Positions 1 through 9,161 of a stretch of 64,000 nt of DNA are shown one piece after another. The stretch's first letter is position 1. Every line of letters begins with the position of its first letter. The stretch spans positions 1,178,001 through 1,242,000 of the forward strand of contig NZ_JBAWKC010000001.1 in NCBI RefSeq assembly GCF_044003965.1, written 5' to 3'. The DNA comes from Yeosuana aquiaggeris. GTDB taxonomy: Bacteria; Bacteroidota; Bacteroidia; Flavobacteriales; Flavobacteriaceae. The notes beneath the pieces are model-generated. The model had not been told where the DNA came from. It did not search any database and saw only the letters and a list, made by a program, of their open reading frames with translations. The translations under genes were made by a program, and so were the position numbers.

Positions 1-1185
1 ATTAATACCTGCGGTCATTTTTGATCCAATTTCCATGTTTCCACTTAACCCAATTGTGAATTTTTTTAATTCTGTATTTGGAACCATTCCTCGTTCTTCG
101 CTATTACCAATAGATAATCTTAAATTTTCATTTGTTAAAGATATATTATTAGACATGCTAAGACCAGTATCTAAGAAATCCTTTACATTATCAGGATAAG
201 ATCTCCAAGGTAAAGGTTGTCCTCCAAATAACACTGAATTCCATTGAATAAATTCTAAACCAGTATCTAAAGCTGGTCCCCAACTTTCATCAACACCATC
301 TTGAACTCCAGCACCAGCTCCATCAACAAACTCAAAATAATTTCCATCACCTTGACCATAAGAGTTTTGATAATCTGGTAAAATTAATGGGTTTGAAAAA
401 GTAACGTTAGTATTTACTGCAACAGAGAACTTTTTATCTGCAATACCTCTTTTAGTTGTAATAACAATCACACCATTACCAGCTCTAAGACCATATAATG
501 CAGCAGCATTAGGGCCCTTAAGTACTGTTATTGTTTCAATATCATCTGGATTAATATCTGCAGCTCCATTCGGTAAGTCTACACCACCTCCTGATCCTGC
601 ATTTCCATAAGATCTGTTATCAATTGGAACACCATCAACTACATAAAGGGGTTCGTTGTTTCCTGTAATTGAAGAGTTACCTCTTAATACAATACGAGAA
701 GACGCTCCTACACTACCAGAAGTTCCTGTTACTTGAACACCAGCAATCTTACCACTAATAGCATTTGAGATATTACTTTCTCTAGCTTCTGTTAAGCCTT
801 CACCTTTGATGCTTTGTACAGAATACCCAAGAGCTTTCTCTTCTCTTTTGATACCTAACGCAGTAACTACTACTTCTTCTAATGCCTGAGCATCTTCAAG
901 TAAAACTACATTCATTGTGTTAGAAGCACCAACGGTTACGCTTTGTGTTTTTTGCCCAACATAACTAAAAACAATAACGTTACCAACACTAGCTTTAATG
1001 GTGTATTTACCATCAAAGTCCGTTTGAGTACCATTAGTTGTTCCACTTACAACAATATTAACCCCAGGTAAGGGCAATCCAGAATTATCGGATACAGTAC
1101 CTGAGATAGTCTTTTCTTGAGCAAATGTTATTTGCACAATTAACGCTAGGAATAGCGTTAGAATTCCACTAAACTTTGTTTTCAT
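1..1185 (-). CDS. SusC/RagA-family TonB-linked outer-membrane receptor, N-terminal part
   Basis: Open reading frame from the ATG at 1185 to the window edge (395 codons, C-terminal barrel missing). It begins with a signal peptide of about 22 residues ending in TFAQ. A carboxypeptidase-regulatory-like beta domain follows (residues about 25-100, with GVNIVVSGT and DFDGKYTI), then the EEVVVTALG linker typical of SusC proteins and a TonB plug domain with PLYVVDGVPIDNR and IETITVLKGPNAAALYG. SusC proteins form the outer-membrane channel of SusCD nutrient importers driven by TonB. The partner SusD gene would lie to the left, outside the window, so the substrate cannot be told. It lies 118 bp downstream of the Omp85-type gene on the same strand. 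Confidence 0.93.
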   Translation of the reverse strand, partial: MKTKFSGILTLFLALIVQITFAQEKTISGTVSDNSGLPLPGVNIVVSGTTNGTQTDFDGKYTIKASVGNVIVFSYVGQKTQSVTVGASNTMNVVLLEDAQALEEVVVTALGIKREEKALGYSVQSIKGEGLTEARESNISNAISGKIAGVQVTGTSGSVGASSRIVLRGNSSITGNNEPLYVVDGVPIDNRSYGNAGSGGGVDLPNGAADINPDDIETITVLKGPNAAALYGLRAGNGVIVITTKRGIADKKFSVAVNTNVTFSNPLILPDYQNSYGQGDGNYFEFVDGAGAGVQDGVDESWGPALDTGLEFIQWNSVLFGGQPLPWRSYPDNVKDFLDTGLSMSNNISLTNENLRLSIGNSEERGMVPNTELKKFTIGLSGNMEIGSKMTAGIN

Positions 1186-1303
1186 TTTATGATTTATTTG
1201 AATTAGTCACATCAAAAATCCTAATAAAAAGTTAATAAAACAATAAAATTAGGTTAAAATTCATGTTTTTATAAAAATTAAATCAATTTTCAGGCATATA
1301 AGC

Positions 1304-2998
1304 CTAAAAATTAGCGGTTAAACTTAAATGAACCTGAGAATTTGAGAATTTGAATTTTTGAGAATTTGTTTTACCATTGGCAAAATCAAGTTTTAATAAA
1401 CCTGCCTTTGATAAAATACCAAAGCCAAAACCATAAGCAAATAATTTCTCTTTTGTATTTGTGATTTTGTTTTCAAAAGAAGCTAAATCAATTATGGAAT
1501 GTATATATATGGTTGGGCTTAAAAGCAGTCTGTATTCCGTGTTAATAAAGATATAGGATGTAGCAAATATACTGTTCTCGTTAAAACCTCTTATAGAATT
1601 GATACCGCCAAATCTTGATAATTCATTTTCAAAGTAACTATCAGAAACAAGGTTTGAGCCATTTATTCTTAAATAGAAACTATTTTTTTGATTAAAATTA
1701 AAAATTTTAAAGACATCCATGTTCAACTGTGTTTGCTTTTCAGAAGTTACCGAAGTTTTTCTATTACCAAAGCCGGTTTCAAGAAAGATAGAGGTGTTTA
1801 CTGGAAACAGAAAATTATAATATTGAGGTTTAGTAAATTGGTAGGCTATTGTAATAAAATTTGATTTGTAATCTGAAATGGAGTTCGTGGTTGTGGTATT
1901 TAATAAATTATTAGATTCAGAGGTTTTAATACCAGAGAATAGTTTGTGTTTTGAATTTATTTGATAATTAAGCTTTGCTGTTTGGTTTACAGTAGTGAAA
2001 GAGGAGTCTTGTTTAAAGATGTATAGTTGTAAATCAAGGCCAACAGGAGTATCTAACAAATAAGGCATATTGACATCTGCTTGAAAAAATTTTTGATCGC
2101 CCTGTGTGCTTTTATATTGTAAACCAAAGGATTCTCCAAAGTTCAAATTATTAACCAGATTTAAATTTAAGTACCCATTAAAATCAAGTTTATTGGTTTC
2201 TTCATTAGTGCCAAAACCCAAAAAGCCATCAAACATATTACTTTTTGATTTTTCTATATACATATATAAGGTAGTAGAGTCTTTCGTAAATAAAACTTCA
2301 GGAGATTTTATTTGTTTCGCAAACCGCAGGTTATTTAATTGATCTGCTTTCTTTTTAATAGAGGTTAAATCAAATGTTTGATCGGGTTTGATTTTTAAAT
2401 AATGTTTTAAAAAGGATTTGGGAAATTTTTCATACCCTTTAATGGTAATGCTGTTGATGTGTCTTTTTTGATTTTCAGAATTAACCACCAAGTCTGCTTG
2501 TATAATACCGTTAGGGGATGTTTTAATATTAGCTAAAGACAATTTTGAAAAAGGAAAGCCTTTATCTGAAATTTTTGTATTTAAAAAAGTTAAAACCCTT
2601 TCAATTTGTGCGATAGGTAGTTCAAAATATAAAGGATTTACTTTTTTTGAAACAGTTTTAATGAGGTCTGTATTAATACCCGTTTTATCATAGTATATAT
2701 ATATGGTGTAAAATTTCGTTTTTAAATTGAATTTTACAGAATAAGAAGAATCATTTTCTTTGTTAATTTCAGAGACTGTACTTTCAATAAAACCAATTTT
2801 ATAAAGTTTATTTTGAATGGAATCTATTTCATTAGTTATAGATGTATAGTTTTTGTGAAATTTTAAATAACCAATAGAATCAATTGTTTGATTTTCTATC
2901 TTATTAATTCCGTAAATCTGAAGACTTAAATTTTGACATATGACCTTAGAGGAATAAAACAGGCAAATAATTAAAGTTAGAAATAATGTTTTTTGCAC
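1304..2998 (-). CDS. Omp85/BamA-TamA superfamily outer-membrane protein
   Basis: 564 residues with an N-terminal signal peptide (residues 1-21, cleaved near VICQ). The N-terminal third has POTRA-like alternating segments. The C-terminal half is beta-barrel-like and ends in a terminal phenylalanine, as is usual for outer-membrane barrels. The motif GGINSIRGFNE near residue 470 matches the conserved (V/I)RGF element of the Omp85 superfamily that sits inside the barrel. The protein is much shorter than BamA and closer to TamA-like or surface-antigen proteins, so its client is unknown. It is divergent from rpsL, with about 315 bp between them. Family placement is good; a specific function cannot be assigned. 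Confidence 0.8.
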   Translation of the reverse strand: MQKTLFLTLIICLFYSSKVICQNLSLQIYGINKIENQTIDSIGYLKFHKNYTSITNEIDSIQNKLYKIGFIESTVSEINKENDSSYSVKFNLKTKFYTIYIYYDKTGINTDLIKTVSKKVNPLYFELPIAQIERVLTFLNTKISDKGFPFSKLSLANIKTSPNGIIQADLVVNSENQKRHINSITIKGYEKFPKSFLKHYLKIKPDQTFDLTSIKKKADQLNNLRFAKQIKSPEVLFTKDSTTLYMYIEKSKSNMFDGFLGFGTNEETNKLDFNGYLNLNLVNNLNFGESFGLQYKSTQGDQKFFQADVNMPYLLDTPVGLDLQLYIFKQDSSFTTVNQTAKLNYQINSKHKLFSGIKTSESNNLLNTTTTNSISDYKSNFITIAYQFTKPQYYNFLFPVNTSIFLETGFGNRKTSVTSEKQTQLNMDVFKIFNFNQKNSFYLRINGSNLVSDSYFENELSRFGGINSIRGFNENSIFATSYIFINTEYRLLLSPTIYIHSIIDLASFENKITNTKEKLFAYGFGFGILSKAGLLKLDFANGKTNSQKFKFSNSQVHLSLTANF

Positions 2999-3239
2999 AA
3001 CTAAAATTCAAGGTTCATGTTTAAACATTGTAAAACTAACGGAAAAAGACCATTTATAATATAGTGAATAAAGTAATTTTTAAATTCTATCGAAATCGTT
3101 TTAAGTTCTACGTTTATAATATTTGTCAAATACCTTTATATAATAGGGTCTGAGTCGCTAAAACACTGGTTTAAAATGGGCGATTACATAACACCTCTAA
3201 AAAAATATTGATTATGTTAGGAAAATTAATCAATTAGGG
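2999..3239. other. Intergenic region between the Omp85-type gene and rpsL
   Basis: AT-rich divergent spacer. Apart from the rpsL promoter at its right end I see no open frame, tRNA or strong hairpin. The promoter of the leftward Omp85-type gene must lie here, but no clear TAnnTTTG box was found for it. Confidence 0.5.
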
Positions 3240-3270
3240 TTTGAAAAATACTTTTTTATTTCTACATTTG
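3240..3270 (+). promoter_or_regulatory. Promoter of the rpsL translation array
   Basis: TTTG (3240-3243), a 19-nt spacer and TACATTTG (3263-3270) match the Bacteroidetes sigma-70 promoter (TTTG, about 19 nt, TAnnTTTG). Transcription would start near 3276, giving a leader of about 38 nt before the rpsL ATG. It is the clearest promoter seen ahead of the ribosomal array. Confidence 0.85.
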
Positions 3271-3313
3271 CAGCCCTCTAAACAGAGGTAATTTAAATAA
3301 ACATATAAATTAT

Positions 3314-3688
3314 ATGCCAACAATTTCACAATTAGTACGAATAGGAAGAGCCAAAATAACCAAGAAGAGTAAATCGGCTGCTTTAGATTCGTGTCCGCAA
3401 AGACGTGGAGTATGTACTCGTGTTTATACTACAACACCTAAAAAACCAAACTCAGCAATGCGTAAAGTTGCAAGGGTTAGGTTAACTAATGGTAATGAAG
3501 TAAACGCATACATCCCGGGAGAAGGACACAATTTACAAGAGCACTCGATAGTATTGGTTAGAGGTGGAAGGGTAAAGGATTTGCCAGGAGTTAGATATCA
3601 CATTGTTCGTGGAGCTTTAGACACCGCAGGTGTTGCAGGTAGAACACAACGTAGATCTAAGTATGGTGCAAAACGCCCTAAGAAGTAA
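3314..3688 (+). CDS. rpsL: 30S ribosomal protein S12
   Basis: 124 residues, full length. S12 sits at the decoding centre of the 30S subunit and helps monitor codon-anticodon pairing. The conserved loop TPKKPNSA is at residues 41-48 and VKDLPGVRYH at 87-96. The lysines whose substitution gives streptomycin resistance in other bacteria (here K43 or K44, and K88) have the usual residues, so a sensitive-type S12 is expected. First gene of the array, 22 bp ahead of rpsG, preceded by a good promoter at 3240-3270. Confidence 0.99.
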   Translation: MPTISQLVRIGRAKITKKSKSAALDSCPQRRGVCTRVYTTTPKKPNSAMRKVARVRLTNGNEVNAYIPGEGHNLQEHSIVLVRGGRVKDLPGVRYHIVRGALDTAGVAGRTQRRSKYGAKRPKK

Positions 3689-3710
3689 TTAAAAACTTTA
3701 AGAAGAAGAC

Positions 3711-4187
3711 ATGAGAAAAAGACAAGCGAAAAAAAGACCGCTTTTACCAGATCCACGTTTTAACGATCAGTTAGTGACTCGTTTCGTGAACATGATGATG
3801 TGGGATGGTAAAAAGTCTGTAGCTTTTAAAGTATTCTATGATGCGATGGATATTGTAGAAACAAAAAAAACAGACGAAGAAAAAACAGGACTTGAAGTTT
3901 GGAAAGATGCTTTATCAAACGTTATGCCTCACGTAGAAGTACGTAGTCGTAGAGTAGGTGGTGCAACATTTCAAATTCCAATGCAAATTCGTCCAGACCG
4001 TAAAGTTTCAACGGCTATGAAATGGCTTATTAGTTATTCACGTAAAAGAAACGAAAAATCAATGTCACAAAGACTAGCTTCAGAAATTTTAGCAGCAGCT
4101 AAAGAAGAAGGAGCAGCTGTTAAGAAACGAGTGGATACTCATAAAATGGCAGAGGCAAACAAAGCGTTCTCTCACTTTAGATTTTAA
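3711..4187 (+). CDS. rpsG: 30S ribosomal protein S7
   Basis: 158 residues, normal for bacterial S7, a primary 16S rRNA-binding protein that nucleates the 30S head and touches the E-site tRNA. Recognised from RKRQAKKRPLLPDPRF at the start, the central VRSRRVGGATFQIP motif and a C-terminal KMAEANKAFSHFRF. The final part ends in the HFR(F) tail typical of Bacteroidetes. It lies between rpsL and fusA (9-bp gap) in the classic str-operon order. In E. coli S7 represses str translation; no equivalent site is evident here. Confidence 0.99.
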   Translation: MRKRQAKKRPLLPDPRFNDQLVTRFVNMMMWDGKKSVAFKVFYDAMDIVETKKTDEEKTGLEVWKDALSNVMPHVEVRSRRVGGATFQIPMQIRPDRKVSTAMKWLISYSRKRNEKSMSQRLASEILAAAKEEGAAVKKRVDTHKMAEANKAFSHFRF

Positions 4188-4196
4188 TAGAAAAAA

Positions 4197-6323
4197 ATGG
4201 CAAGAGATTTAAGATATACAAGAAATATAGGAATTGCTGCTCATATTGATGCTGGTAAAACAACAACAACAGAGCGTATACTTTATTACACAGGAGTATC
4301 TCATAAAATAGGTGAAGTGCATGATGGTGCTGCAACTATGGACTGGATGGAGCAAGAGCAAGAACGTGGTATTACAATCACTTCTGCAGCTACAACCTGT
4401 GAGTGGATTTTCCCAAGAGTAAATGGTGTGCCAGCAGATAATTCAAATAGTTATCATTTTAATATTATTGACACTCCTGGTCACGTAGATTTTACGGTTG
4501 AAGTAAACCGTTCATTACGTGTTTTAGATGGTTTAGTTTTCTTATTTAGTGCAGTTGATGGTGTAGAGCCTCAATCTGAAACTAACTGGAGACTAGCTGA
4601 TAATTATAAAGTGCCAAGAATTGGGTTTGTTAATAAAATGGATCGTCAAGGGTCTGATTTTATGATGGTTAACAAGCAGGTTAAAGAAATGTTAGGTTCT
4701 AATGCAGTGCCTATCGTTCTTCCAATTGGTGACGAAATAGATTTTAAAGGCGTTGTTGACTTAGTTAAGAACAGAGCCATTATATGGCATGATGAAACAC
4801 AAGGGGCTACTTTTGATGTTATTGATATTCCAGAAGAATTAAAAGCGGAAGCAAAAGAATATAGAGCAAAACTTATTGAAGAAGTGGCGACCTATGATGA
4901 GAACTTGCTTGAAAAGTTCATGGAAGATGAAGATTCAATTACTGAAGATGAAATTCATGCTGCTTTAAGAGCTGCTGTTATGGATATGGCCATCATTCCA
5001 ATGATTTGTGGTTCTTCATTCAAAAATAAAGGCGTTCAGTTTTTGTTAGACGCTGTTTGCCGTTATTTACCTTCTCCAATGGATAAAGAAGGTATTATTG
5101 GTATTAATCCTGATACTGAAAAAGAAGAAATACGTAAGCCAAATGTAAAAGAACCATTTGCAGCCTTAGCATTTAAAATTGCAACTGACCCATTCGTAGG
5201 TCGTTTAGCATTCTTCAGAGCTTATTCAGGTCGTTTAGATGCAGGTTCTTATGTGTTAAATAATCGTTCTGGAAATAAGGAACGTATTTCACGTATCTAT
5301 CAGATGCATGCAAACAAGCAAAATGCAATTGATTTTATTGAAGCAGGAGATATAGGTGCAGCTGTTGGTTTTAAAGATATTAAAACCGGAGATACTTTAA
5401 CTTCTGAGAAACATCCAATTGTTTTAGAAAGCATGGTTTTCCCTGAGCCAGTAATTGGTATTGCGGTAGAGCCTAAAACAAAGGCAGATGTTGATAAATT
5501 AGGGATGTCTTTGGCTAAATTGGCTGAAGAAGATCCAACTTTTCAAGTACGTACAGATGAGGCTAGTGGGCAAACCATTATCTCAGGTATGGGTGAGTTA
5601 CACTTAGATATTATTGTAGACCGTTTAAGACGTGAGTTTAAGGTTGAAGTAAATCAAGGTAAGCCACAGGTTGAATATAAAGAAGCGATTACAAAAACGG
5701 CTAATCACAGAGAAGTTTATAAGAAGCAATCTGGTGGACGTGGTAAATTTGCGGATATTGTATTTACTCTTGAACCAGCGGAAAGCGGAAAAGTAGGTCT
5801 TGAGTTCGTTAACTCCGTAAAAGGTGGTAACGTACCAAAAGAATATATTCCTTCTGTTGAAAAAGGATTCAGACAAGCTATGGCTAATGGGCCTTTAGCA
5901 GGATTTGAAGTAGATAGTATGAAAGTAACACTTACAGACGGATCTTTCCATGCGGTGGATTCTGATGCTCTATCTTTTGAATTGGCTGCTAAATTAGGTT
6001 TCAAATCTGTTGCAAAACAGGCTGGTGCCGTAATTCTTGAGCCAATCATGAAACTAGAAGTGATTACTCCAGAAGAAAATATGGGTGATATAGTAGGTGA
6101 CTTAAACCGTCGTCGTGGTCATGTGAATGACATGGGTGATAGAGCAGGTGCTAAAACTATTAAAGCTGAAGTGCCACTTTCTGAAATGTTTGGTTATGTA
6201 ACAACATTAAGAACCTTGTCTTCAGGTCGTGCAACATCAACAATGGAATTTTCACATTATGCTGAGACACCTTCAAATATTTCTGAAGAAGTTATCAAAG
6301 AAGCAAAAGGTGTACAATCTTAA
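4197..6323 (+). CDS. fusA: Elongation factor G
   Basis: 708 residues. EF-G is the GTPase that drives translocation of tRNA and mRNA and, with RRF, ribosome recycling. The G1 motif AHIDAGKT is at residues 15-22, the switch-region RGITI at 58-62, DTPGH at 92-96 and NKMD at 146-149. Domains II to V follow (GMGELHLDI near residue 465, GYVTTLRTLSSGRA near the end). All GTPase motifs are intact. Start ATG follows rpsG by 9 bp; rpsJ follows 12 bp downstream. The Bacteroidetes order has no tuf gene after fusA, and none is present here. Confidence 0.99.
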   Translation: MARDLRYTRNIGIAAHIDAGKTTTTERILYYTGVSHKIGEVHDGAATMDWMEQEQERGITITSAATTCEWIFPRVNGVPADNSNSYHFNIIDTPGHVDFTVEVNRSLRVLDGLVFLFSAVDGVEPQSETNWRLADNYKVPRIGFVNKMDRQGSDFMMVNKQVKEMLGSNAVPIVLPIGDEIDFKGVVDLVKNRAIIWHDETQGATFDVIDIPEELKAEAKEYRAKLIEEVATYDENLLEKFMEDEDSITEDEIHAALRAAVMDMAIIPMICGSSFKNKGVQFLLDAVCRYLPSPMDKEGIIGINPDTEKEEIRKPNVKEPFAALAFKIATDPFVGRLAFFRAYSGRLDAGSYVLNNRSGNKERISRIYQMHANKQNAIDFIEAGDIGAAVGFKDIKTGDTLTSEKHPIVLESMVFPEPVIGIAVEPKTKADVDKLGMSLAKLAEEDPTFQVRTDEASGQTIISGMGELHLDIIVDRLRREFKVEVNQGKPQVEYKEAITKTANHREVYKKQSGGRGKFADIVFTLEPAESGKVGLEFVNSVKGGNVPKEYIPSVEKGFRQAMANGPLAGFEVDSMKVTLTDGSFHAVDSDALSFELAAKLGFKSVAKQAGAVILEPIMKLEVITPEENMGDIVGDLNRRRGHVNDMGDRAGAKTIKAEVPLSEMFGYVTTLRTLSSGRATSTMEFSHYAETPSNISEEVIKEAKGVQS

Positions 6324-6335
6324 AAAGTTAAGAAA

Positions 6336-6641
6336 ATGAGTCAAAAAATCAGAATAAAATTAAAGTCTTACGATCACAACTTAGTAGACAAGTCTGCAGA
6401 TAAGATTGTAAAAACAGTAAAAAGTACAGGTGCTGTTGTAACGGGTCCAATTCCATTACCAACTCATAAGAAAATTTTCACTGTATTGCGTTCTCCGCAC
6501 GTAAATAAAAAGTCTAGAGAACAATTTCAATTAAGTTCTTACAAGAGATTACTTGATATTTATAGTTCTTCATCAAAAACTATTGATGCTTTGATGAAAC
6601 TAGAGTTGCCAAGTGGTGTTGAAGTAGAAATTAAAGTATAG
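6336..6641 (+). CDS. rpsJ: 30S ribosomal protein S10 (NusE)
   Basis: 101 residues, full length. S10 is part of the 30S head and also acts as NusE, the partner of NusB in antitermination. The segment KIRIKLKSYDHNLVDKSA at the start and VVTGPIPLPT in the middle are diagnostic. Here S10 is attached to the str genes (12 bp after fusA) and separated from the rest of the S10 block by 137 bp containing two hairpins, so its expression may be tied to EF-G more than to L3. Confidence 0.99.
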   Translation: MSQKIRIKLKSYDHNLVDKSADKIVKTVKSTGAVVTGPIPLPTHKKIFTVLRSPHVNKKSREQFQLSSYKRLLDIYSSSSKTIDALMKLELPSGVEVEIKV

Positions 6642-6650
6642 TTAATATAT

Positions 6651-6665
6651 CAAGGAGTTTCCTTG
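6651..6665 (+). promoter_or_regulatory. Small hairpin downstream of rpsJ
   Basis: CAAGGA-GTT-TCCTTG, a perfect 6-bp stem with a 3-nt loop, 9 bp after the rpsJ stop. With the terminator-like hairpin at 6711-6746 it suggests a structured RNA between rpsJ and rplC. Its role is inferred only. Confidence 0.45.
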
Positions 6666-6710
6666 AAAACATGTCCTAAGCTGCGAGCGAAGGAAAAACG
6701 GTAAAAATAC

Positions 6711-6746
6711 ATTCAGGGTTGAAGGTATTTCGACCCTGAATTTTTT
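6711..6746 (+). terminator. Internal terminator or attenuator between rpsJ and rplC
   Basis: ATTCAGGGT (6711-6719) pairs with ACCCTGAAT (6733-6741) around a 13-nt loop and is followed by six T residues. It has the form of an intrinsic terminator yet lies inside the ribosomal-protein array, 32 bp before rplC. It could partly end the str transcript or act as a regulated attenuator for the L3-L4 genes. Confidence 0.7.
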
Positions 6747-6778
6747 AAATAAGTAAGTAATAAATTAAATAAATAATT

Positions 6779-7396
6779 ATGTCTGGGTTAATTGGAAAAA
6801 AAATCGGTATGACCAGCATCTTTGATAGCAACGGGAAAAATATTCCTTGTACAGTTATCGAAGCTGGACCATGTATCGTTACCCAAGTCAGAACTGAAGA
6901 AGTGGATGGCTATAAAGCTGTTCAATTAGGTTTCGATGACGCGACAGAAAAAAGTGCTACTAAAGCTGATCAAGGTCACGCTAAAAAAGCAGGAACTTCT
7001 GTAAAACGCAAAATCGTCGAATTTAAAGGTTTTGATAAGGAGTACAAGTTAGGTGATGCAATCACTGTTGAGCACTTTACAGAAGGTGAATTTGTTGACA
7101 TCGCAGGGTTGTCAAAAGGAAAAGGTTTTCAGGGCGTTGTAAAACGTCATGGATTTGCTGGTGTAGGTCAAGCTACCCACGGACAACACAACCGTTTAAG
7201 AGCCCCTGGTTCTGTAGGAGCTTCTTCGTATCCTTCAAGAGTATTCAAAGGAATGCGCATGGCAGGAAGAATGGGTGGTGAAAATGTAAAAGTTGAAAAT
7301 TTAAGAGTTTTAAAAGTAGTTGCTGAAAAGAATCTACTGGTTGTTAAAGGTTGTGTGCCTGGACATAAAAACGCTTATGTAATTATTAGAAAATAA
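6779..7396 (+). CDS. rplC: 50S ribosomal protein L3
   Basis: 205 residues, full length. L3 is an early 50S assembly protein whose long loop reaches the peptidyl-transferase centre. MSGLIGKKIGMTSIF and the loop KGFQGVVKRHGF followed by ATHGQHNRLRAPGSVG are diagnostic; the glutamine in GQHN is the residue methylated by PrmB in other bacteria. The stop codon overlaps the rplD start by one base, so translation is probably coupled. It follows the hairpin region at 6651-6746, making it the likely target of any attenuation there. Confidence 0.99.
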   Translation: MSGLIGKKIGMTSIFDSNGKNIPCTVIEAGPCIVTQVRTEEVDGYKAVQLGFDDATEKSATKADQGHAKKAGTSVKRKIVEFKGFDKEYKLGDAITVEHFTEGEFVDIAGLSKGKGFQGVVKRHGFAGVGQATHGQHNRLRAPGSVGASSYPSRVFKGMRMAGRMGGENVKVENLRVLKVVAEKNLLVVKGCVPGHKNAYVIIRK

Positions 7397-8025
7397 TGAA
7401 AGTAGCAGTTTTAGATATAAACGGAAAAGACACAGGAAGAAAAGCAGAGCTTTCTCAAGATGTGTTTGCTATTGAGCCTAATAATCACGCTGTATATTTG
7501 GATGTTAAACAATATTTAGCAAACCAAAGACAAGGAACTCACAAAGCGAAAGAAAGAGCTGAGATATCTGGAAGTACACGTAAGATTAAAAAACAAAAAG
7601 GTACTGGTACAGCCCGAGCAGGTAGTATTAAGTCTGGAGTTTTTAAAGGAGGTGGACGTATGTTTGGTCCTAGACCAAGAAGCTATAGCTTTAAATTAAA
7701 TAAAAGTTTAAAGCGTTTGGCTCGTAAATCAGCCTTAAGTATTAAAGCAGGTGAGAAGTCAATTGTAGTTTTAGAAGACTTCAATTTTGATGCTCCAAAG
7801 ACCAAAAATTTTACTGCGGTTTTAAAAGCTTTGAACTTAGAAAACAAAAAATCTCTCTTTGTGTTGGGAGCGTCAAATAATAATGTATATTTGTCGTCAC
7901 GCAATTTTAAAGGGTCTGAAGTTATAACTAATTCAGAATTAAGCACTTATAAGATTTTAAATGCAAATCAGATTGTGCTTTTAGAGAGCTCTTTAGAAGG
8001 AATTGAATCGAATTTAAGTAAATAA
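7396..8025 (+). CDS. rplD: 50S ribosomal protein L4
   Basis: 209 residues. L4 helps form the peptide exit tunnel, and in enterobacteria it also represses the S10 operon at transcription and translation. The central block TGTARAGSIKSGVFKGGGRMFGPRPRSY is the tunnel-loop region conserved in all L4 proteins. It overlaps rplC by one base and precedes rplW by 7 bp. Whether L4 regulates the hairpin region upstream of rplC in this phylum is open. Confidence 0.98.
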   Translation: MKVAVLDINGKDTGRKAELSQDVFAIEPNNHAVYLDVKQYLANQRQGTHKAKERAEISGSTRKIKKQKGTGTARAGSIKSGVFKGGGRMFGPRPRSYSFKLNKSLKRLARKSALSIKAGEKSIVVLEDFNFDAPKTKNFTAVLKALNLENKKSLFVLGASNNNVYLSSRNFKGSEVITNSELSTYKILNANQIVLLESSLEGIESNLSK

Positions 8026-8032
8026 GGAACAG

Positions 8033-8323
8033 ATGAGTATCTTAATTAAACCTATAATCACAGAAAAAGCGACTGCTAATAGCGAAGTGAATAACTGCTA
8101 TACATTTGCTGTGAATACTAAGGCGAACAAGGTGGAAATTAAAAAAGCAGTGGAAGCTGTTTATGGTGTTTCTGTTGAAAAAGTTCGTACTATAAATGTC
8201 CGTCCAGAAAGAAGAACCCGTTTTACAAAAACAGGTATTCAACATGGTAAAACAAATGCTGTTAAAAAAGCAATTGTACAACTGGCGGAAGGTGAAATGA
8301 TTGATTTATACAGTAACATGTAA
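8033..8323 (+). CDS. rplW: 50S ribosomal protein L23
   Basis: 96 residues. L23 lies at the tunnel exit and is the docking site for trigger factor and SRP. ILIKPIITEKAT at the start, YTFAVNTKANKVEIKKAVEAVYGVSVEKV and the short basic loop around residues 62-78 identify it. Length is normal. The conserved glutamate that contacts trigger factor in E. coli (within VEVKVEK-type sequences) corresponds to the VSVEKV stretch here. It is packed between rplD (7 bp) and rplB (10 bp). Confidence 0.98.
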   Translation: MSILIKPIITEKATANSEVNNCYTFAVNTKANKVEIKKAVEAVYGVSVEKVRTINVRPERRTRFTKTGIQHGKTNAVKKAIVQLAEGEMIDLYSNM

Positions 8324-8333
8324 TTAGACAAAA

Positions 8334-9158
8334 ATGTCAGTAAGAAAATTAAAACCAATCACACCAGGACAGCGATTTAGAGTAGTAAATGGATTTGACG
8401 CCATTACTACTGATAAGCCGGAGAAAAGTTTATTAGCTCCGAATAAAAGGTCTGGTGGTAGAAACAGTCAAGGAAAAATGACCATGCGCTATATAGGTGG
8501 TGGTCATAAAAAGAAGTATCGTATTATTGATTTTAAAAGAAACAAAACAGGAATTCCTGCAGAAGTAAAATCAATAGAATATGATCCAAACAGAACCGCT
8601 TTTATCGCTTTATTGAATTATCAAGACGGTGAAAAGAGATATATCATTGCTCAAAACGGTTTACAAGTTGGTCAAACCGTAGTTTCAGGAGAGAATGTAG
8701 CTCCGGAAATCGGTAATGCAATGCCACTTAGTCAAATTCCTTTAGGAACTATTATTTCTTGTGTTGAGTTAAGACCTGGTCAGGGAGCTATTATGGCTCG
8801 TAGTGCTGGTGCTTTTGCTCAGTTAATGGCAAGAGATGGTAAGTTTGCAACTATCAAATTACCTTCAGGTGAAACAAGATTAATTCTTGTTAATTGTTTA
8901 GCTACTATTGGAGTTGTTTCTAACTCAGATCATCAGTTGTTAGTATCTGGTAAAGCAGGTAGAACAAGATGGTTAGGTAGAAGACCAAGAACTAGACCAG
9001 TTGTAATGAACCCAGTTGACCATCCAATGGGTGGTGGTGAAGGTAAATCTTCAGGAGGACATCCTCGTTCAAGAAACGGTATCCCAGCTAAAGGATATAG
9101 AACTCGTTCTAAAAAGAATGCAAGTAATAAATATATTGTAGAACGTAGAAAGAAATAA
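8334..9158 (+). CDS. rplB: 50S ribosomal protein L2
   Basis: 274 residues, full length. L2 is one of the most conserved 50S proteins and is needed for subunit joining and peptidyl-transferase activity. The OB-fold and SH3-like domains are in the usual order, with the C-terminal signature MNPVDHPMGGGEGKSSGGHP containing the conserved histidine near residue 229. It lies 3 bp ahead of rpsS, in the standard S10 order. Confidence 0.99.
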   Translation: MSVRKLKPITPGQRFRVVNGFDAITTDKPEKSLLAPNKRSGGRNSQGKMTMRYIGGGHKKKYRIIDFKRNKTGIPAEVKSIEYDPNRTAFIALLNYQDGEKRYIIAQNGLQVGQTVVSGENVAPEIGNAMPLSQIPLGTIISCVELRPGQGAIMARSAGAFAQLMARDGKFATIKLPSGETRLILVNCLATIGVVSNSDHQLLVSGKAGRTRWLGRRPRTRPVVMNPVDHPMGGGEGKSSGGHPRSRNGIPAKGYRTRSKKNASNKYIVERRKK

Positions 9159-9161
9159 GAC

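Noticed and set aside
2106..2342. 78-codon plus-strand frame inside the Omp85-type gene
   Set aside because: Antisense shadow of a full-length gene with signal peptide and barrel motifs.
4197..6323. Possible tufA after fusA
   Set aside because: The gene after fusA is rpsJ; no EF-Tu sequence occurs in the window.
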